Source: DASQWP01 sp050697555 (GTDB lineage Bacteria; Actinomycetota; Thermoleophilia; Gaiellales; Gaiellaceae). From it: 64,000 nt of DNA. The notes beneath the pieces were generated by a model, which made no database searches, was not told where the DNA came from, and saw only the letters and a program-made list of their open reading frames with translations. Shown here in pieces: positions 49,500 through 61,781 of this stretch (its first letter is position 1; each line of letters starts with the position of its first letter). The stretch spans positions 1 through 64,000 of the forward strand of contig JBOHAD010000006.1 in assembly GCA_050697555.1 (NCBI GenBank), given 5' to 3'. The position numbers and the translations under genes are program-made.

Positions 49500-50677
49500 T
49501 ACGCCGCGAGCAGCTCGAGGAGCGTGCTCCGCGCGACCCGCAGGCCCTCGTCCGGCTTCGTCAGCGGGTCGTCGAGCGCGGTCACCTTCGGCCGGATCCC
49601 CGTCTCGCTGAGGTCGAGGCCGAGCGGCGTCACGTACTTCGCGGTCGTGAGCTTGAGCGCGCCGCCGTTCGAGAGCGGCTCGATCGACTGCACGGAGGCC
49701 TTCCCGAAGGTGCGGTCACCGACCAGCATCGCGCGCTCGTTCTCCCAGAGCGCGGCCGCCACGATCTCTGCGGCGCTCGCGCTGCCGCCGTTCACGAGCA
49801 CCACGAGGGGCAGTGCCGGATGGCTCGGGTTCCCGTCGACCTCGTACGCGCGAAACTCCTGGTGCGCCCCGTCCGTCTTGCAGACAAGGCCCTCCTCGAC
49901 GTAGAGCGAGACGGTGTCCACCGCCTCGGAGAGCAGGCCGCCGGGGTTGTCGCGGAGGTCGATGATCGCACCCTTGGCGCCCCGCTCGGCGAGCCGCGTA
50001 GTCGCCAGCTCGATTTGCTCGGACGTCCCTGCAGGGAAGGAGAGGACGCGGACGTAGCCGAGCTTGGGCTTGCTCTCGCGCTTCAGGAGCCTGGACTGGA
50101 TCGGCGGGACGTCGATCTCCTGGCGCACGACCTGGAACGTGATCGTCCCCTTGTTGGGGCGCTTCACGGTCAGCTCCACCACCGTGCCGTTCTCGCCCTT
50201 GATGAGCGCGAGCGAGCGCTCGAAGGGAAGGCGTCGGGCGGGAGCGCCGTCGATGCGGATGATCACGTCGCCTCTGCGGATTCCCGCAGTCTGCGCCGGC
50301 CCCTTGAAGGCCGAGGTGACGACGAGGCCCGCCTTCGAGGGCCCGACCGTGAGCCCGATGCCCGAGTAGGTGCCCTCCGTTCGGTCGGTCAGCGCCTCGA
50401 ACTCGGCGGGAGTCAGGTAGTCGGTGTGCGGATCCTCCAGCCCGGCGATCATCTCGTCGATCGTCGGCTCGCGCAGGACGGACGGATCGATCCAGCGGTA
50501 GTAGAAGCGGGCGAGGTCGGCCCGGACCTCCTCGATGAGGGGGACGGGCTTGTCCATCGCCGCGTTGCCCGTCGCCGCCGCCCGCACGGGCTCGGCGTGC
50601 CGGGTCAGGAAGAAGCCGAGCAAGAAGGCTCCTGCGACCAGGAGGGCGACCGCAGCAATTCCACCCGCTCGTCTCAT
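49499..50677 (-). CDS. S41 carboxyl-terminal processing protease
   Basis: 392 residues with an N-terminal signal anchor (AVALLVAGAFLLGFFLT). EEVRADLARFYYRWIDPSVL, a PDZ domain (YSGIGLTVG to GIRRGDVIIRIDG) and the S41 catalytic core: IIDLRDNPGGLL, Ser in VNGGSASAAEI and Lys in RTFGKASVQ. It is a periplasm-side Ser/Lys protease of the CtpA type that trims exported proteins. It lies 37 bp after ftsX, a common order in these bacteria. Confidence 0.93.
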   Translation of the reverse strand: MRRAGGIAAVALLVAGAFLLGFFLTRHAEPVRAAATGNAAMDKPVPLIEEVRADLARFYYRWIDPSVLREPTIDEMIAGLEDPHTDYLTPAEFEALTDRTEGTYSGIGLTVGPSKAGLVVTSAFKGPAQTAGIRRGDVIIRIDGAPARRLPFERSLALIKGENGTVVELTVKRPNKGTITFQVVRQEIDVPPIQSRLLKRESKPKLGYVRVLSFPAGTSEQIELATTRLAERGAKGAIIDLRDNPGGLLSEAVDTVSLYVEEGLVCKTDGAHQEFRAYEVDGNPSHPALPLVVLVNGGSASAAEIVAAALWENERAMLVGDRTFGKASVQSIEPLSNGGALKLTTAKYVTPLGLDLSETGIRPKVTALDDPLTKPDEGLRVARSTLLELLAA

Positions 50678-50714
50678 GCGCCGCCCGCTGAGTATAGACC
50701 GAGTCCCGCGGAGG

Positions 50715-51599
50715 TCAGATCCGCAGGAAGCGCCGCAGGGTGATGCCCGAGCCCGCCGCGCCCACGAGCAGGCTCACGGCGACGAGCACGACGGCGACGA
50801 CGGGGAAGCTCCACGCGCGTATGTCGTCGGGGCTGTCGATCCGGCCCATGATCCCCGGGAGCGCGAGCTCCTTGGCGAGGAGGAGCAGGACGACGGCGAG
50901 GACGGAGCCGGCGAGACCGCAGAGGAGCCCCTCGAGCATGAACGGCGCGCGCACGAACCAATTGGTCGCACCGACGAGCTTCATCACCTCGATCTCGCGC
51001 CGGCGGGAGAAGATGGAGAGCCGGATCGTGTTTGCGATCAGGATCGTCGAGGCGATGAGCAGGATGATGCTGCCGATGAGGAAGATGGCGCCGATGATCG
51101 TCGCCACCTGGAGCACGCGCTCGGCCTTCTTCTCGCCGTAGGTGACGCTCTCGACGCCCGGTGGCGCCGGCTCGAAGCTCCCGGCGACTTGCGCGGCGTC
51201 CTCGGCCCGCACCGGGAGGATCTCGTACTTCGCCGGCAGCGGGTTCCGCGCGAGGTTCGCCGTGATCTCCGGGTACTTCTCCTTCATCTCCGCGAGGGCG
51301 TCCTCCTTGGAGACGAAGCGGAAGGACCCGATGTCCGGGTTCCCGGCGAGCTGCGCGCGGACCGCTTCGATCTGCCTCGGAGTCGCCTCCTCGCCGCACT
51401 TGATCGGCGTGCAGAAGAAGACGCTCACCTCGATGTCCTTCTTCACGTGGTTCGTCCACGAGAGGACCCACGTCCCGAGGGCGATGAAGAGCCCGAGCAG
51501 GAACATGCCGATGAGCACGGTCATGATCGCCGCGGCCGTCGTGGAGACGTTGCCGGCGATCGAGCGGACCGCCTCGGAGACGAAGAGGCGCGCTCTCAG
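50715..51599 (-). CDS. ftsX: Cell-division ABC permease FtsX, probable CTG start
   Basis: 294 residues from CTG 51599. The N-terminus reads MRARLFVSEAVRSI, the FtsX pattern, then a first helix (AAAIMTVLIGMFLLGLFIALG), an extracellular loop with two Cys (FFCTPIKCG), and three C-terminal helices. CTG overlaps the ftsE stop as CTGA, the same geometry as ATGA/GTGA elsewhere here, and GGAGGG lies nine bases upstream. No ATG, GTG or TTG is in frame anywhere near. FtsEX couples ATP hydrolysis to peptidoglycan hydrolases at the septum. Confidence 0.92.
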   Translation of the reverse strand: MRARLFVSEAVRSIAGNVSTTAAAIMTVLIGMFLLGLFIALGTWVLSWTNHVKKDIEVSVFFCTPIKCGEEATPRQIEAVRAQLAGNPDIGSFRFVSKEDALAEMKEKYPEITANLARNPLPAKYEILPVRAEDAAQVAGSFEPAPPGVESVTYGEKKAERVLQVATIIGAIFLIGSIILLIASTILIANTIRLSIFSRRREIEVMKLVGATNWFVRAPFMLEGLLCGLAGSVLAVVLLLLAKELALPGIMGRIDSPDDIRAWSFPVVAVVLVAVSLLVGAAGSGITLRRFLRI

Positions 51600-52408
51600 G
51601 AGCCGTACCCTCCACGGCGCTCGTCGCGGACGACGACGCCCTCCTCGAGCGCGATTACGCGCTTGCGCATCTTGTCCACCATCTCGCGGTCGTGCGTGGC
51701 CATGACGACCGTCGTGCCCGTGCGATTGATGCGGTAGAGGAGCTGCATGATCCCGACGGACGTGTCCGGGTCGAGGTTCCCCGTCGGCTCGTCGCAAATG
51801 AGGAGAGGCGGGTGGTTGACGAACGCGCGCGCGATCGAGACGCGCTGCTGCTCGCCGCCCGAGAGCTCGTGGGGGTAGCTGTTCATCTTGTGCCCCAGTC
51901 CGACGAGGGCGAGGATCTCCGGCACCTTCGCGCGAATCGAGCGCTTCGAGTCGCCCTGCACCTTGAGCGCGTACGCGACGTTCTCGGCGGCCGTGCGATC
52001 GGTGAGGAGCTTGAAGTCCTGGAAGACGCAGCCGATGTTGCGTCGCAGCATCGGCACCTTCGAGCGCTTGAGCCTAGCGAGCTCGCGCCCGCCGACGATG
52101 ATGCGGCCGTCGGTCGGGTCGAGCTCCTTCAGGAGCAGGCGCATGATCGTCGACTTGCCCGAGCCCGAGGGGCCGACGAGGAAGACGAACTCGCCCTTCT
52201 CGATCACGAACGTCGCTTCGCGGAGGGCGACGACGTTCGGGTCGTAGACCTTCGTGACCGCGTCGAAGACGATCATCGGCGCGCCCGCGGGAACCGGCGC
52301 GACGACAGGCTCGCCGTTCAGCGCGGCCGCAGGCGCTTCCGTGGTTTCGTCGAGTCGCTCTGTAAGGTCGATTTCCTGCACCGGACTCAGATCGAGGGGG
52401 CACCCCAT
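51596..52408 (-). CDS. ftsE: Cell-division ATP-binding protein FtsE
   Basis: 270 residues. Walker A GPSGSGKST, Q-loop CVFQDFKLL, signature LSGGEQQRVSIARA, Walker B LLICDEPTGNLD and H-loop VMATHD are intact. A 44-residue acidic/Pro-Ala N-terminal extension precedes the family start (MIVFDAVTKVYDP, Met at 52276), which could be the true start. Overlaps ftsX by 4 bp and forms the FtsEX transporter-like complex. Confidence 0.94.
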   Translation of the reverse strand: MGCPLDLSPVQEIDLTERLDETTEAPAAALNGEPVVAPVPAGAPMIVFDAVTKVYDPNVVALREATFVIEKGEFVFLVGPSGSGKSTIMRLLLKELDPTDGRIIVGGRELARLKRSKVPMLRRNIGCVFQDFKLLTDRTAAENVAYALKVQGDSKRSIRAKVPEILALVGLGHKMNSYPHELSGGEQQRVSIARAFVNHPPLLICDEPTGNLDPDTSVGIMQLLYRINRTGTTVVMATHDREMVDKMRKRVIALEEGVVVRDERRGGYGS

Positions 52409-52470
52409 CCCTTAGGGCTCTGGGGCTCGCAGACGCAGGAGTCTAGCTGAACGGGCGGTCGGAGGGACGC

Positions 52471-53578
52471 CTACGCCACCGTCCCGGCCGCTTGTGCCAG
52501 GAGGTACGCCTGGATGAAACGGTCGAGATCGCCGTCGAGGACGCCCTGGGCGTTGCCCACCTCGACGTCCGTACGGTGGTCCTTGACGAGCTGGTACGGA
52601 TGAAGGACGTAGCTCCGGATCTGGCTCCCGAAGCCGGTGTCGGCCACCTCCCCGCGCTCGCTCTGGAGCTCGGCCTCGCGCTTCTCGAGCTCGTGCTCCG
52701 CCAGGCGGCTCCGGAGGATCCGCATGGCCGTCTGGCGGTTCGAGAGCTGCGAGCGCTCCGCCTGGCACTGGACGACGATGCCCGTGGGGAGATGCGTGAT
52801 GCGGACGGCCGAATCCGTCTTGTTGACGTGCTGGCCGCCGGCGCCGCTCGCCCGGTACGTGTCGATCCGCAGGTCGCCCTCGTCGATCTCGAGCTCGACG
52901 TCGTCGGCGACGAGCGGGCTCACGATCACCTGCGCGAAGGAGGTGTGGCGCCGGTGCGCTTGGTCGAAGGGCGAGAGGCGAACGAGCCGGTGGACGCCGC
53001 GCTCAGCCTTCAGCGTTCCATAGGCGTTCTCGCCCTCGACCGTGAACGTGGCGGACTTGAGGCCGGCCTCCTCGCCGGGTGACACCTCGATCAGCTCCGT
53101 GCGGAAGCCGCGGTCTGCCGCCCAGCGCAGGTACATGCGGAGGAGGATCTCCGTCCAGTCCTGCGCGTCGGTGCCGCCCGTGCCGGCGTGGATCGAGACG
53201 ACCGCGTCGCCGGCGTCGTACTCGCCGGTGAAGAGCGAGTCCTCCTGGAGGCGGTCGAGCCGGTCCTTGAGCGCCGCGACGCTCTGCTCCAGCTCGTCGA
53301 GCTCGCCGTCGTCCGAGGCGAGGGCCAGCAGCTCCCCGAGGTCGCCGGCCTCCCCGCTCAGCTCGTCGTAGCGCTCGGCCCGGCGACTGAGGCGCGCGTG
53401 CTCAGAGGAGATGCGTGCAGCGCGGCGCTGCTCGTCCCAGAAGCCCGGCTCGCCCATGGCGCCCTCGAGATCGGCGAGGCGGACCCGGAGCCCTTCCGGG
53501 TCAAAGGTAATCACGGACCCAGGCGAGCTGGGTCCCGATCTCCGCGAGCTGGCGCTCCACGAGCGAACGGTCGGCCAT
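52471..53578 (-). CDS. prfB: Peptide chain release factor 2 with programmed +1 frameshift
   Basis: The zero frame starts at ATG 53578 and reads MADRSLVERQLAEIGTQLAW then VRDYL before TGA; the +1 frame continues DPEGLRVRLADLEGAMG. Core RF2 features follow: the GTGGTDAQDW (GGQ-domain entry), the GGQ loop SGAGGQHVNKTDSAVRITH and the C-terminal HPYQLVKDH. RF2 reads UGA and UAA and hydrolyses peptidyl-tRNA. It is followed by ftsE after 62 bp. Confidence 0.95.
53501..53506 (-). other. prfB recoding site CTT-TGA-C
   Basis: The slippery CTT (53506-53504) is followed by TGA (53503-53501) and C, identical to the classical RF2 autoregulatory site. The stimulatory Shine-Dalgarno-like AGGGGG usually three bases upstream is absent (GTGATTAC here). 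Confidence 0.9.
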
Positions 53579-53733
53579 GGTGGTGGATGGTAGCGCCAGC
53601 GGCGTCCGGTGCCTCGAGCGCGGGCGCCCGACCCGGGGCCACCGCGAGCCTCCTCCGGCTTCAGCGTATCGCCGAGAATCGCGCGCGTGGCGCGCGGCCA
53701 TGTGCCTGAACTGTGCCGGGAAGGGCCGACCGC

Positions 53734-56442
<2,709 letters not shown>

Positions 56443-56464
56443 CAGCTCAGGTTAGCGGTCGGGA

Positions 56465-56998
56465 TCAGAGAGGGTCGACGGTCAGCTCCCACCGATCCTC
56501 CCCCACCCTATCGGCACGCGCGACGAAGGACTGAAAGCGCTCCCGGCCACGCCGCTCGAGCTCGCGGACAGCTTCCCCCCAGGCCGGATCGACGGCGACG
56601 GCCTCTTCGCCGTCGACGAGAACGGCGCGGTCTCCGTCCGGGACGACGACGACCTCGAGCGACGAAATCCTCGCGGGGAGTGAGAGGGCGAGCGGCTCCG
56701 ACCGGAGCACCCGGCCCGCGACCGCCCACTCCAGGGGCCCCCGGCGCACGGCACGGACTGCGTACGGCGGCTGGAGGTCGAGCTCTGCGGCGAGCGCAGG
56801 AACGGCGTCGGGAGGCACTTCCCCGAGTACGGCTCTGTCGGCGAGAATCGCGAACTCGAGCTCGTGCAGCTCCGTCGCCGCGAGAGCCTCCACGTCGACG
56901 ATGGAGAACGCGTCCCACTCGCGCAGGCGCGAGAGCCCGGAGACGCCGCTCTCGACCCAGCGGAACGCGCGCGGGTCGCTGATGTCGTCGGGGCTCAT
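56465..56998 (-). CDS. Hypothetical protein
   Basis: 177 residues, acidic, alpha/beta, beginning MSPDDISDPRAFRWVESGVSGL. LEVVVVPDGDRAVLVDGEEAVAVDP forms a beta-hairpin-rich region. No family recognised. It lies 22 bp upstream of secA and 55 bp downstream of hpf, so it may belong to the secA transcript. Confidence 0.6.
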   Translation of the reverse strand: MSPDDISDPRAFRWVESGVSGLSRLREWDAFSIVDVEALAATELHELEFAILADRAVLGEVPPDAVPALAAELDLQPPYAVRAVRRGPLEWAVAGRVLRSEPLALSLPARISSLEVVVVPDGDRAVLVDGEEAVAVDPAWGEAVRELERRGRERFQSFVARADRVGEDRWELTVDPL

Positions 56999-57053
56999 AG
57001 GCCAGGCTCTGGCCTAGTTCCCCCCGCGGGAGCGAGCCGAAGGCGAGGGACGC

Positions 57054-57605
57054 TCAGGTTACTTGCGGCTCGATGAGGCCGTAGTTGCCGTCGCGGCGCC
57101 GGTAGACGACGTTGACGCCGTCCGACTCGGCGTTCTGGAACACGAAGAAGTCGTGGCCGATGAGCTCGAGCTGGAGGACGGCCTCCTCGGGGCTCATCGG
57201 CTTCACCGCGAACTGCTTGATCTTGACGATGACGGGGTGCTCCTCGTCCGGGACGACCGGGCGGGCGTCGAGCTCGGCCGCGCTTCCGTGGTTGCGGTTG
57301 CCGGGACCCCGACGGCGCTTGTCGCGATAGCGGCGCGCCTGCCGCTCGAGCTTGGCCACGAGGAGGTCGATCGAGGCTCGCATGTCCGTCGAGCTTTCGC
57401 GGGCGCGCAGGACGGGGCCCTTCGTCCAGATGGTCGCCTCGGCGATCTGGTTCGCCGAGATGGACGGGTTTCGCTCCACGGCGAGCTCGAGCTCGAGGCG
57501 GGCGGCGTCGTGCAGATGCTTGTCGAGCTTCCCGAGCTTCTCCTGGGCGTAGGTCTTGAGGGAGTCGCTCACCTCGACGTTCTTGCCCTTGACCTGAAGT
57601 CTCAC
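57054..57605 (-). CDS. hpf: Long-form ribosome hibernation promoting factor
   Basis: 183 residues. The N-terminal ribosome-binding domain (VEVSDSLKTYAQEKLGKLDKH, IDLLVAKLERQARRYRDK) and the C-terminal dimerisation domain (IVKIKQFAVKPMSPEEAVLQLELIGHDFFVF) together mark long HPF, which makes 100S ribosome dimers in stationary phase. GTG 57605 with GAGGAGG upstream. A short basic linker joins the domains. Confidence 0.95.
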   Translation of the reverse strand: MRLQVKGKNVEVSDSLKTYAQEKLGKLDKHLHDAARLELELAVERNPSISANQIAEATIWTKGPVLRARESSTDMRASIDLLVAKLERQARRYRDKRRRGPGNRNHGSAAELDARPVVPDEEHPVIVKIKQFAVKPMSPEEAVLQLELIGHDFFVFQNAESDGVNVVYRRRDGNYGLIEPQVT

Positions 57606-57658
57606 GAGAGCCTCCTCATCGGATTACGCTCAATCTACCGCACGGCGGACGGCCCGAA

Positions 57659-58333
57659 TCACCGGCGGACGGCACGGGCGAAGGTGACGACATGGACGGC
57701 GCCGGCGCCGGAACGCTTGAGTGCGGCCGCAGCGACCGCGGCCGTCGCACCGGTCGTGTAGACATCGTCTACGACCGCTACGACTGCTGGCGCAGTCGTG
57801 GCGGAGAAGGCGTCCTGGACATTCTTCCGTCGCGCGGAACGCGGCAACCCGCGCTGCCGAGCGATGGGCCGGGTGCGCTTCAGCAGGGCCACGGCGGGAA
57901 GCTCCCAGCGGGCTGCGAGCTCGCGCGCGAGCCCCTCTGCGGGATTGACGCCACGCCAGCGGCTTCGGTCGGCGTCCCCCGGGATCCATGTCAGCGCGTC
58001 GACGCGCGGCGGCGGGACGTTCTCCGCGACGAGGTCGGCGGCGAGCCTTGCGATCCGGCCGAGCCCGCGCTCCTTCCAGGCGCCGACGAGCCTGCGCGCG
58101 GCGCCCTCGTACGCGACGGCCGCGCGGGCCGAGCCGAAGGGAACGCGCCGGCCGGCGCACTCGCCGCAGCGCTCCACGGGCCAGGCCGTGGGAGCGCCGC
58201 AGCGGGCGCAAAGGGTCCCGCCGAGGCGGAGAAGCCCGGCGCGGCACTCACGGCAGAGGAGCCCTCCTTCGACCCGGCACGCGACGCAACGCTCGGGAAG
58301 CAGGAGATCGAGAAGGCTGGCGCTGAAACCCAC
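57659..58333 (-). CDS. ComF-family phosphoribosyltransferase
   Basis: 224 residues. An N-terminal zinc-ribbon pair (CVACRVEGGLLCREC and CARCGAPTAWPVERCGEC) precedes a phosphoribosyltransferase-fold domain with the PRPP loop VVAVVDDVYTTGAT. ComF proteins take part in DNA uptake in naturally competent bacteria; in others the role is less clear. GTG 58333 is the start. The stop lies 53 bp before hpf. Confidence 0.9.
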   Translation of the reverse strand: MGFSASLLDLLLPERCVACRVEGGLLCRECRAGLLRLGGTLCARCGAPTAWPVERCGECAGRRVPFGSARAAVAYEGAARRLVGAWKERGLGRIARLAADLVAENVPPPRVDALTWIPGDADRSRWRGVNPAEGLARELAARWELPAVALLKRTRPIARQRGLPRSARRKNVQDAFSATTAPAVVAVVDDVYTTGATAAVAAAALKRSGAGAVHVVTFARAVRR

Positions 58334-58394
58334 CCCGGCGAGAGTAGGAGCCGAATCCGCGCGAAACGCGCCCAGACCGTCCCGAGTGTGGGCC

Positions 58395-58433
58395 GGCCGG
58401 GTCCCGCCCGCCCGAGGGGAGCGGGACCCGGCC
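58395..58433 (-). terminator. Strong hairpin after the M6 protease gene
   Basis: Arms 58395-58407 and 58421-58433 (GGCCGGGTCCCGC and its complement) pair perfectly over 13 bp around a 13-nt loop, eight bases after the protease stop codon. There is no U-run, so it may act as a mRNA end-stabiliser or a non-canonical terminator. Confidence 0.6.
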
Positions 58434-58441
58434 GCGCCGAC

Positions 58442-60553
58442 CTACTTCTTGTTCAGGTCGCTGATCTTCAGGTTGCAGGTGGCCGTATCCGTCTCGGACG
58501 GATCGCTCTCGGAGGTAGCCGTGAGCGTGACTCGAGCTCGGTTGGAGGAGCCCGGCGTGCGGGTCACGTAGACCGGGACGTTCGTCGTCTCGCCGAACTC
58601 GGCGGTCGCCAGCGCGTTGTAGGGCTGAGCGCTCCAGCCCGCTCCCGAGAGCGACGCCGAGACGCGGTAGAGGTCCGAGTCGAGGTAGCCGCTCACGTCC
58701 TCGGGATGGTCGCCTGCAGGCGGGGCACCCGTGCCCGTGTTCGTCAGCGGGAAGTTGCAGTTCGCCGCCCAGGCGGGCCGCACCCGCTCGGTCGTGGCGT
58801 TCCGAAGAGCGACGTCCCGGCTCTGCGGGCCGGGCCCGTCCAGCGAGCGGATGCCGACGGTGTACGAGAGCACGCCGTCGGCGTCCTTCTCCACGTCCAC
58901 GATGTAGAAGTGGAGCCGGTTGGGCTCGTCGACGTACTCGTACTCCGTGCCCGACTCGAGGCCGGCGTTGAACGTCGCGTCCGCGAGCTGGCGGTAGTCG
59001 CCGTAGGACATCGGCGCCGGCGTGCCGTCCGGGCGATGGAAGTCGACGGCGTTCATGTCGTCGGGATGCGCGTCGATGATCCAGACGAAGGGCGCGGAAT
59101 CCGCGTTCTTCGTGCGCGAGATGAGGACGCCGTGGCCGGGCAGGAAGGAGTCGTTCCCGATCCGCTGCGCCACCTCGAGCGTGTAGTTGTTGTAGAGGCT
59201 GCTGCCCACGATGTTGCCCGCCGCGTTCCGCGTCGGGCCCGGGCAGTCGGGGTTCTCGGCGACCACGCAGGAAGGCGACTGGTCACCGCGCGTCGGATCC
59301 GCGAGCGAGGGCGACGGGCTGAGGACGATGTTCACGCCGGTGAGCCCGCTCGGGCCCGGATCGGCAGGCCGGGCGGTGATCCTCGCCACGACCGGACCCG
59401 ATTCAGCAAGCGCGTTCCGGTTCAGGCGGAGGACGTTGTCCTCCGTTACGAACCCGAGCTTGATCCGGTTCCGCAGGTTGTGGTTCGATCCGAGCGCCCC
59501 GCCCTGCGTCGCGGGGATGTGCCAGCGGGTGTGGGGGCCGCCGGGGCCGTTGAAGGTGCCGCGGCTGAGCATGTCCCAGGGGCCCGTGTAGCTCCGCCGC
59601 AGCGGGATGCCGTACGGGTTGTTGTAGTTGTCGCCGATGCCGAGGTTGTGGGAGAGCTCGTGAGCATACGTGCCCATGCCCGAGCTCTCGGCCTCGGTCG
59701 ACGAGTTGCCGCTCGCGCTCGGCCAGATGGTCGAGGCCGCCGCGAACGACGTCCACGGCACGTACCGGGTCGGCGCCCAGTTCGGCTTCGTCGGATCCGG
59801 GTTCCCGAACTCCTCGCTGACGTCGTCGGGCGTCTGGAACATCATCTCGCCGAACTCCTGCCAGGTGCTGCTCTCGTCCTGGCCGGCCATCATGAAGAAG
59901 ATGTTGTCGTAGGAGTTCGCGACCTCCAGGCCGACGTCGTCGTACCAGGCCTGGCGGGCGTCGCCGTTGGTCGACCCCCTGCGGTTGATGACGCGATTGC
60001 AAGGCTCGAAGCCCGTCGGACACGCCGATCCGGCGCCGCCGGCGTCGCGCAGGTGGTACTCGAACGTGTGGCCGGGCATGCGGTACGGACCGAACGCGTC
60101 CACCTCGACGCTGTAGCGGCCGAGCGAGTTCTCCATCCAGTACTTGTTCATCGTGACGAAGTTGTTCAGCGGCTGCGGCTCGTTGAGGAAGTCCCGGTAG
60201 AAGGCCGGCACGTCCTCCCGCGGGACGCCGCTCGCGGTTTGCGGGTTGCCGAAGATCGTCGACTCGGGCGCCTGGCTCACCACGAACGGCTGGTCCGGGA
60301 AGTCGACGACGACGAGCGCCGTCCGCCACGTCTCGAGGCTCGGCTCCAGGGCCGGATTGCCCCAGTCGGTGTTCGGAACCGGCTCGTAGTCGGCCCACGT
60401 CATGTCGTCTGGCAGGACCCAGTCCTGCGGGTCGAGCGGCTGGAAGGGCGGCGCGTGCCCGCCGGGCTGAGCGCCCGCCGCCTGGGCCGCGATCGCCGCG
60501 AGGGCAAGGATCGCGAGCAGGAGCGCCGATCTGAGACCGCGAGGAAGCGTCAT
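58442..60553 (-). CDS. Secreted M6-like metalloprotease
   Basis: 703 residues. Signal peptide: MTLPRGLRSALLLAILALAA with cleavage near AGA. The zinc site HELSHNLGIGDN matches the M6 (immune inhibitor A) HExxHxxGxxD pattern, with a further metal-site Met-turn region (GPWDMLS) downstream. The C-terminal third (about 590-703) is beta-rich, with an ATCNL ending typical of a domain that aids secretion or substrate binding. ATG 60553 follows AAAGGAACGG. A secreted zinc protease is firm; the target is unknown. Confidence 0.88.
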   Translation of the reverse strand: MTLPRGLRSALLLAILALAAIAAQAAGAQPGGHAPPFQPLDPQDWVLPDDMTWADYEPVPNTDWGNPALEPSLETWRTALVVVDFPDQPFVVSQAPESTIFGNPQTASGVPREDVPAFYRDFLNEPQPLNNFVTMNKYWMENSLGRYSVEVDAFGPYRMPGHTFEYHLRDAGGAGSACPTGFEPCNRVINRRGSTNGDARQAWYDDVGLEVANSYDNIFFMMAGQDESSTWQEFGEMMFQTPDDVSEEFGNPDPTKPNWAPTRYVPWTSFAAASTIWPSASGNSSTEAESSGMGTYAHELSHNLGIGDNYNNPYGIPLRRSYTGPWDMLSRGTFNGPGGPHTRWHIPATQGGALGSNHNLRNRIKLGFVTEDNVLRLNRNALAESGPVVARITARPADPGPSGLTGVNIVLSPSPSLADPTRGDQSPSCVVAENPDCPGPTRNAAGNIVGSSLYNNYTLEVAQRIGNDSFLPGHGVLISRTKNADSAPFVWIIDAHPDDMNAVDFHRPDGTPAPMSYGDYRQLADATFNAGLESGTEYEYVDEPNRLHFYIVDVEKDADGVLSYTVGIRSLDGPGPQSRDVALRNATTERVRPAWAANCNFPLTNTGTGAPPAGDHPEDVSGYLDSDLYRVSASLSGAGWSAQPYNALATAEFGETTNVPVYVTRTPGSSNRARVTLTATSESDPSETDTATCNLKISDLNKK

Positions 60554-60755
60554 CTCACCGTTCCTTTCTGAACCGGGCGCGTGGCCCGCTGACGCCGTAA
60601 ACGCGTCACCCGCCGGCCGGGTCGTGTGCACGGGCACGGCCGCAGGGTGAGGACGGTCGCCGGTCGAGACGACGCGCAGGGCTCCCCCGTTCCCCCCTTG
60701 TGCCCAGATGCGACACCCTAGTACGTTTCCGCCGCCCGCCAGGCAGCGGCCGCGC

Positions 60756-61781
60756 TCAGGAGTCGCGCGCGGCGGGGTAGCGGAGGATGCTCTCGCCCAA
60801 CTGGGACGCGTCGCCGAAGATGCCCGCGATGGCGAGCCCCTCGTCGGGAACGACGCTGCCGGGGAGCAGCGCCGCGCGCCTGATCGCGGCCTCTTTGCCG
60901 ACGTGGCAGTCGGCGCCGATTGCGGCCGGGCCGCGCACCTGCGCGCCCGCCTCCACGGTCACATTCGGGCCGAGCACGACCGGCCCGTCGATCTTCGCCG
61001 TGGCATCGATGTGACAGCCGCCCTCCGCCCAGACACCCGGCGCGATCTCCTCGCCCGGGATGTCGACGCGCACGTGGCCGAGGACGGCGTCCAGGATCGT
61101 GTTCCGGAGCTCGTCGAGGTCGCCCACGTCGTTCCAGTACGCCATCGTCGTGTAGGCGTAGACGTCCTCCCCGGCGGCGACGAGCATCGGCCAGACGTTC
61201 TCGCCGAAGTCGTAGAACCCGTCGTCCGGGATCCGCTCCAGGAGCGCCGGCTCGATCACGTAGATGCCGCAGTTGGCGAGGTCGCTCCGGGCCTCGTCGC
61301 GCCGGGGCTTCTCCTGGAACCCTCGTACGCGCGTGTCGCGGTCGAGGATGACGACGCCGTACGCCGAGGGGTCCTGCACCGGCTTGACCGTGAGCGTGGC
61401 GAGCGCGCCGCTGCGCTGGTGGTGGCCCAGCAGAGCGGTCAGGTCGACGTCGTGGAGACCGTCGCCCGAGGTGATGAGGATCGTCTCGTCGCCCCAGTAG
61501 TCCTGGAGCTTCTTCGTCCCGCCGGCCGTGCCGAGGAGCTCCGGCTCGTGCGACCAGAGGATCGACATGTCGAGAGCCGACCCGTCTCCGAAGTAGCGCT
61601 GGATCATCTCCGGGAAGGCATGCAGGTTGATCCCCACCTCGCTCACGTCGTGCCGGCGCAGAAGGTTGAGAAGGTGGTGGAGAACAGGCCGGTTCGCCAC
61701 GGGCATCATCGGCTTCGGCAAAACGTCGGTCAGCGGCCGCAGGCGCGTGCCCAGGCCGGCAGCCATCACCATCGCCTTCAT
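60756..61781 (-). CDS. Sugar-phosphate nucleotidyltransferase
   Basis: 341 residues. MVMAAGLGTRLRPLTDVLPKPMMPV is the pyrophosphorylase signature; LITSGDGLHDVDL holds the metal Asp; FQEKPRRDEA binds the sugar phosphate. The C-terminal quarter is a left-handed beta-helix (IDGPVVLGPNVTVEAGAQVRGPAAIG). The protein resembles mannose-1-phosphate guanylyltransferases but the sugar is not certain. ATG 61781 overlaps the mtnA stop (ATGA), placing it in the SAM-salvage operon. Confidence 0.88.
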   Translation of the reverse strand: MKAMVMAAGLGTRLRPLTDVLPKPMMPVANRPVLHHLLNLLRRHDVSEVGINLHAFPEMIQRYFGDGSALDMSILWSHEPELLGTAGGTKKLQDYWGDETILITSGDGLHDVDLTALLGHHQRSGALATLTVKPVQDPSAYGVVILDRDTRVRGFQEKPRRDEARSDLANCGIYVIEPALLERIPDDGFYDFGENVWPMLVAAGEDVYAYTTMAYWNDVGDLDELRNTILDAVLGHVRVDIPGEEIAPGVWAEGGCHIDATAKIDGPVVLGPNVTVEAGAQVRGPAAIGADCHVGKEAAIRRAALLPGSVVPDEGLAIAGIFGDASQLGESILRYPAARDS

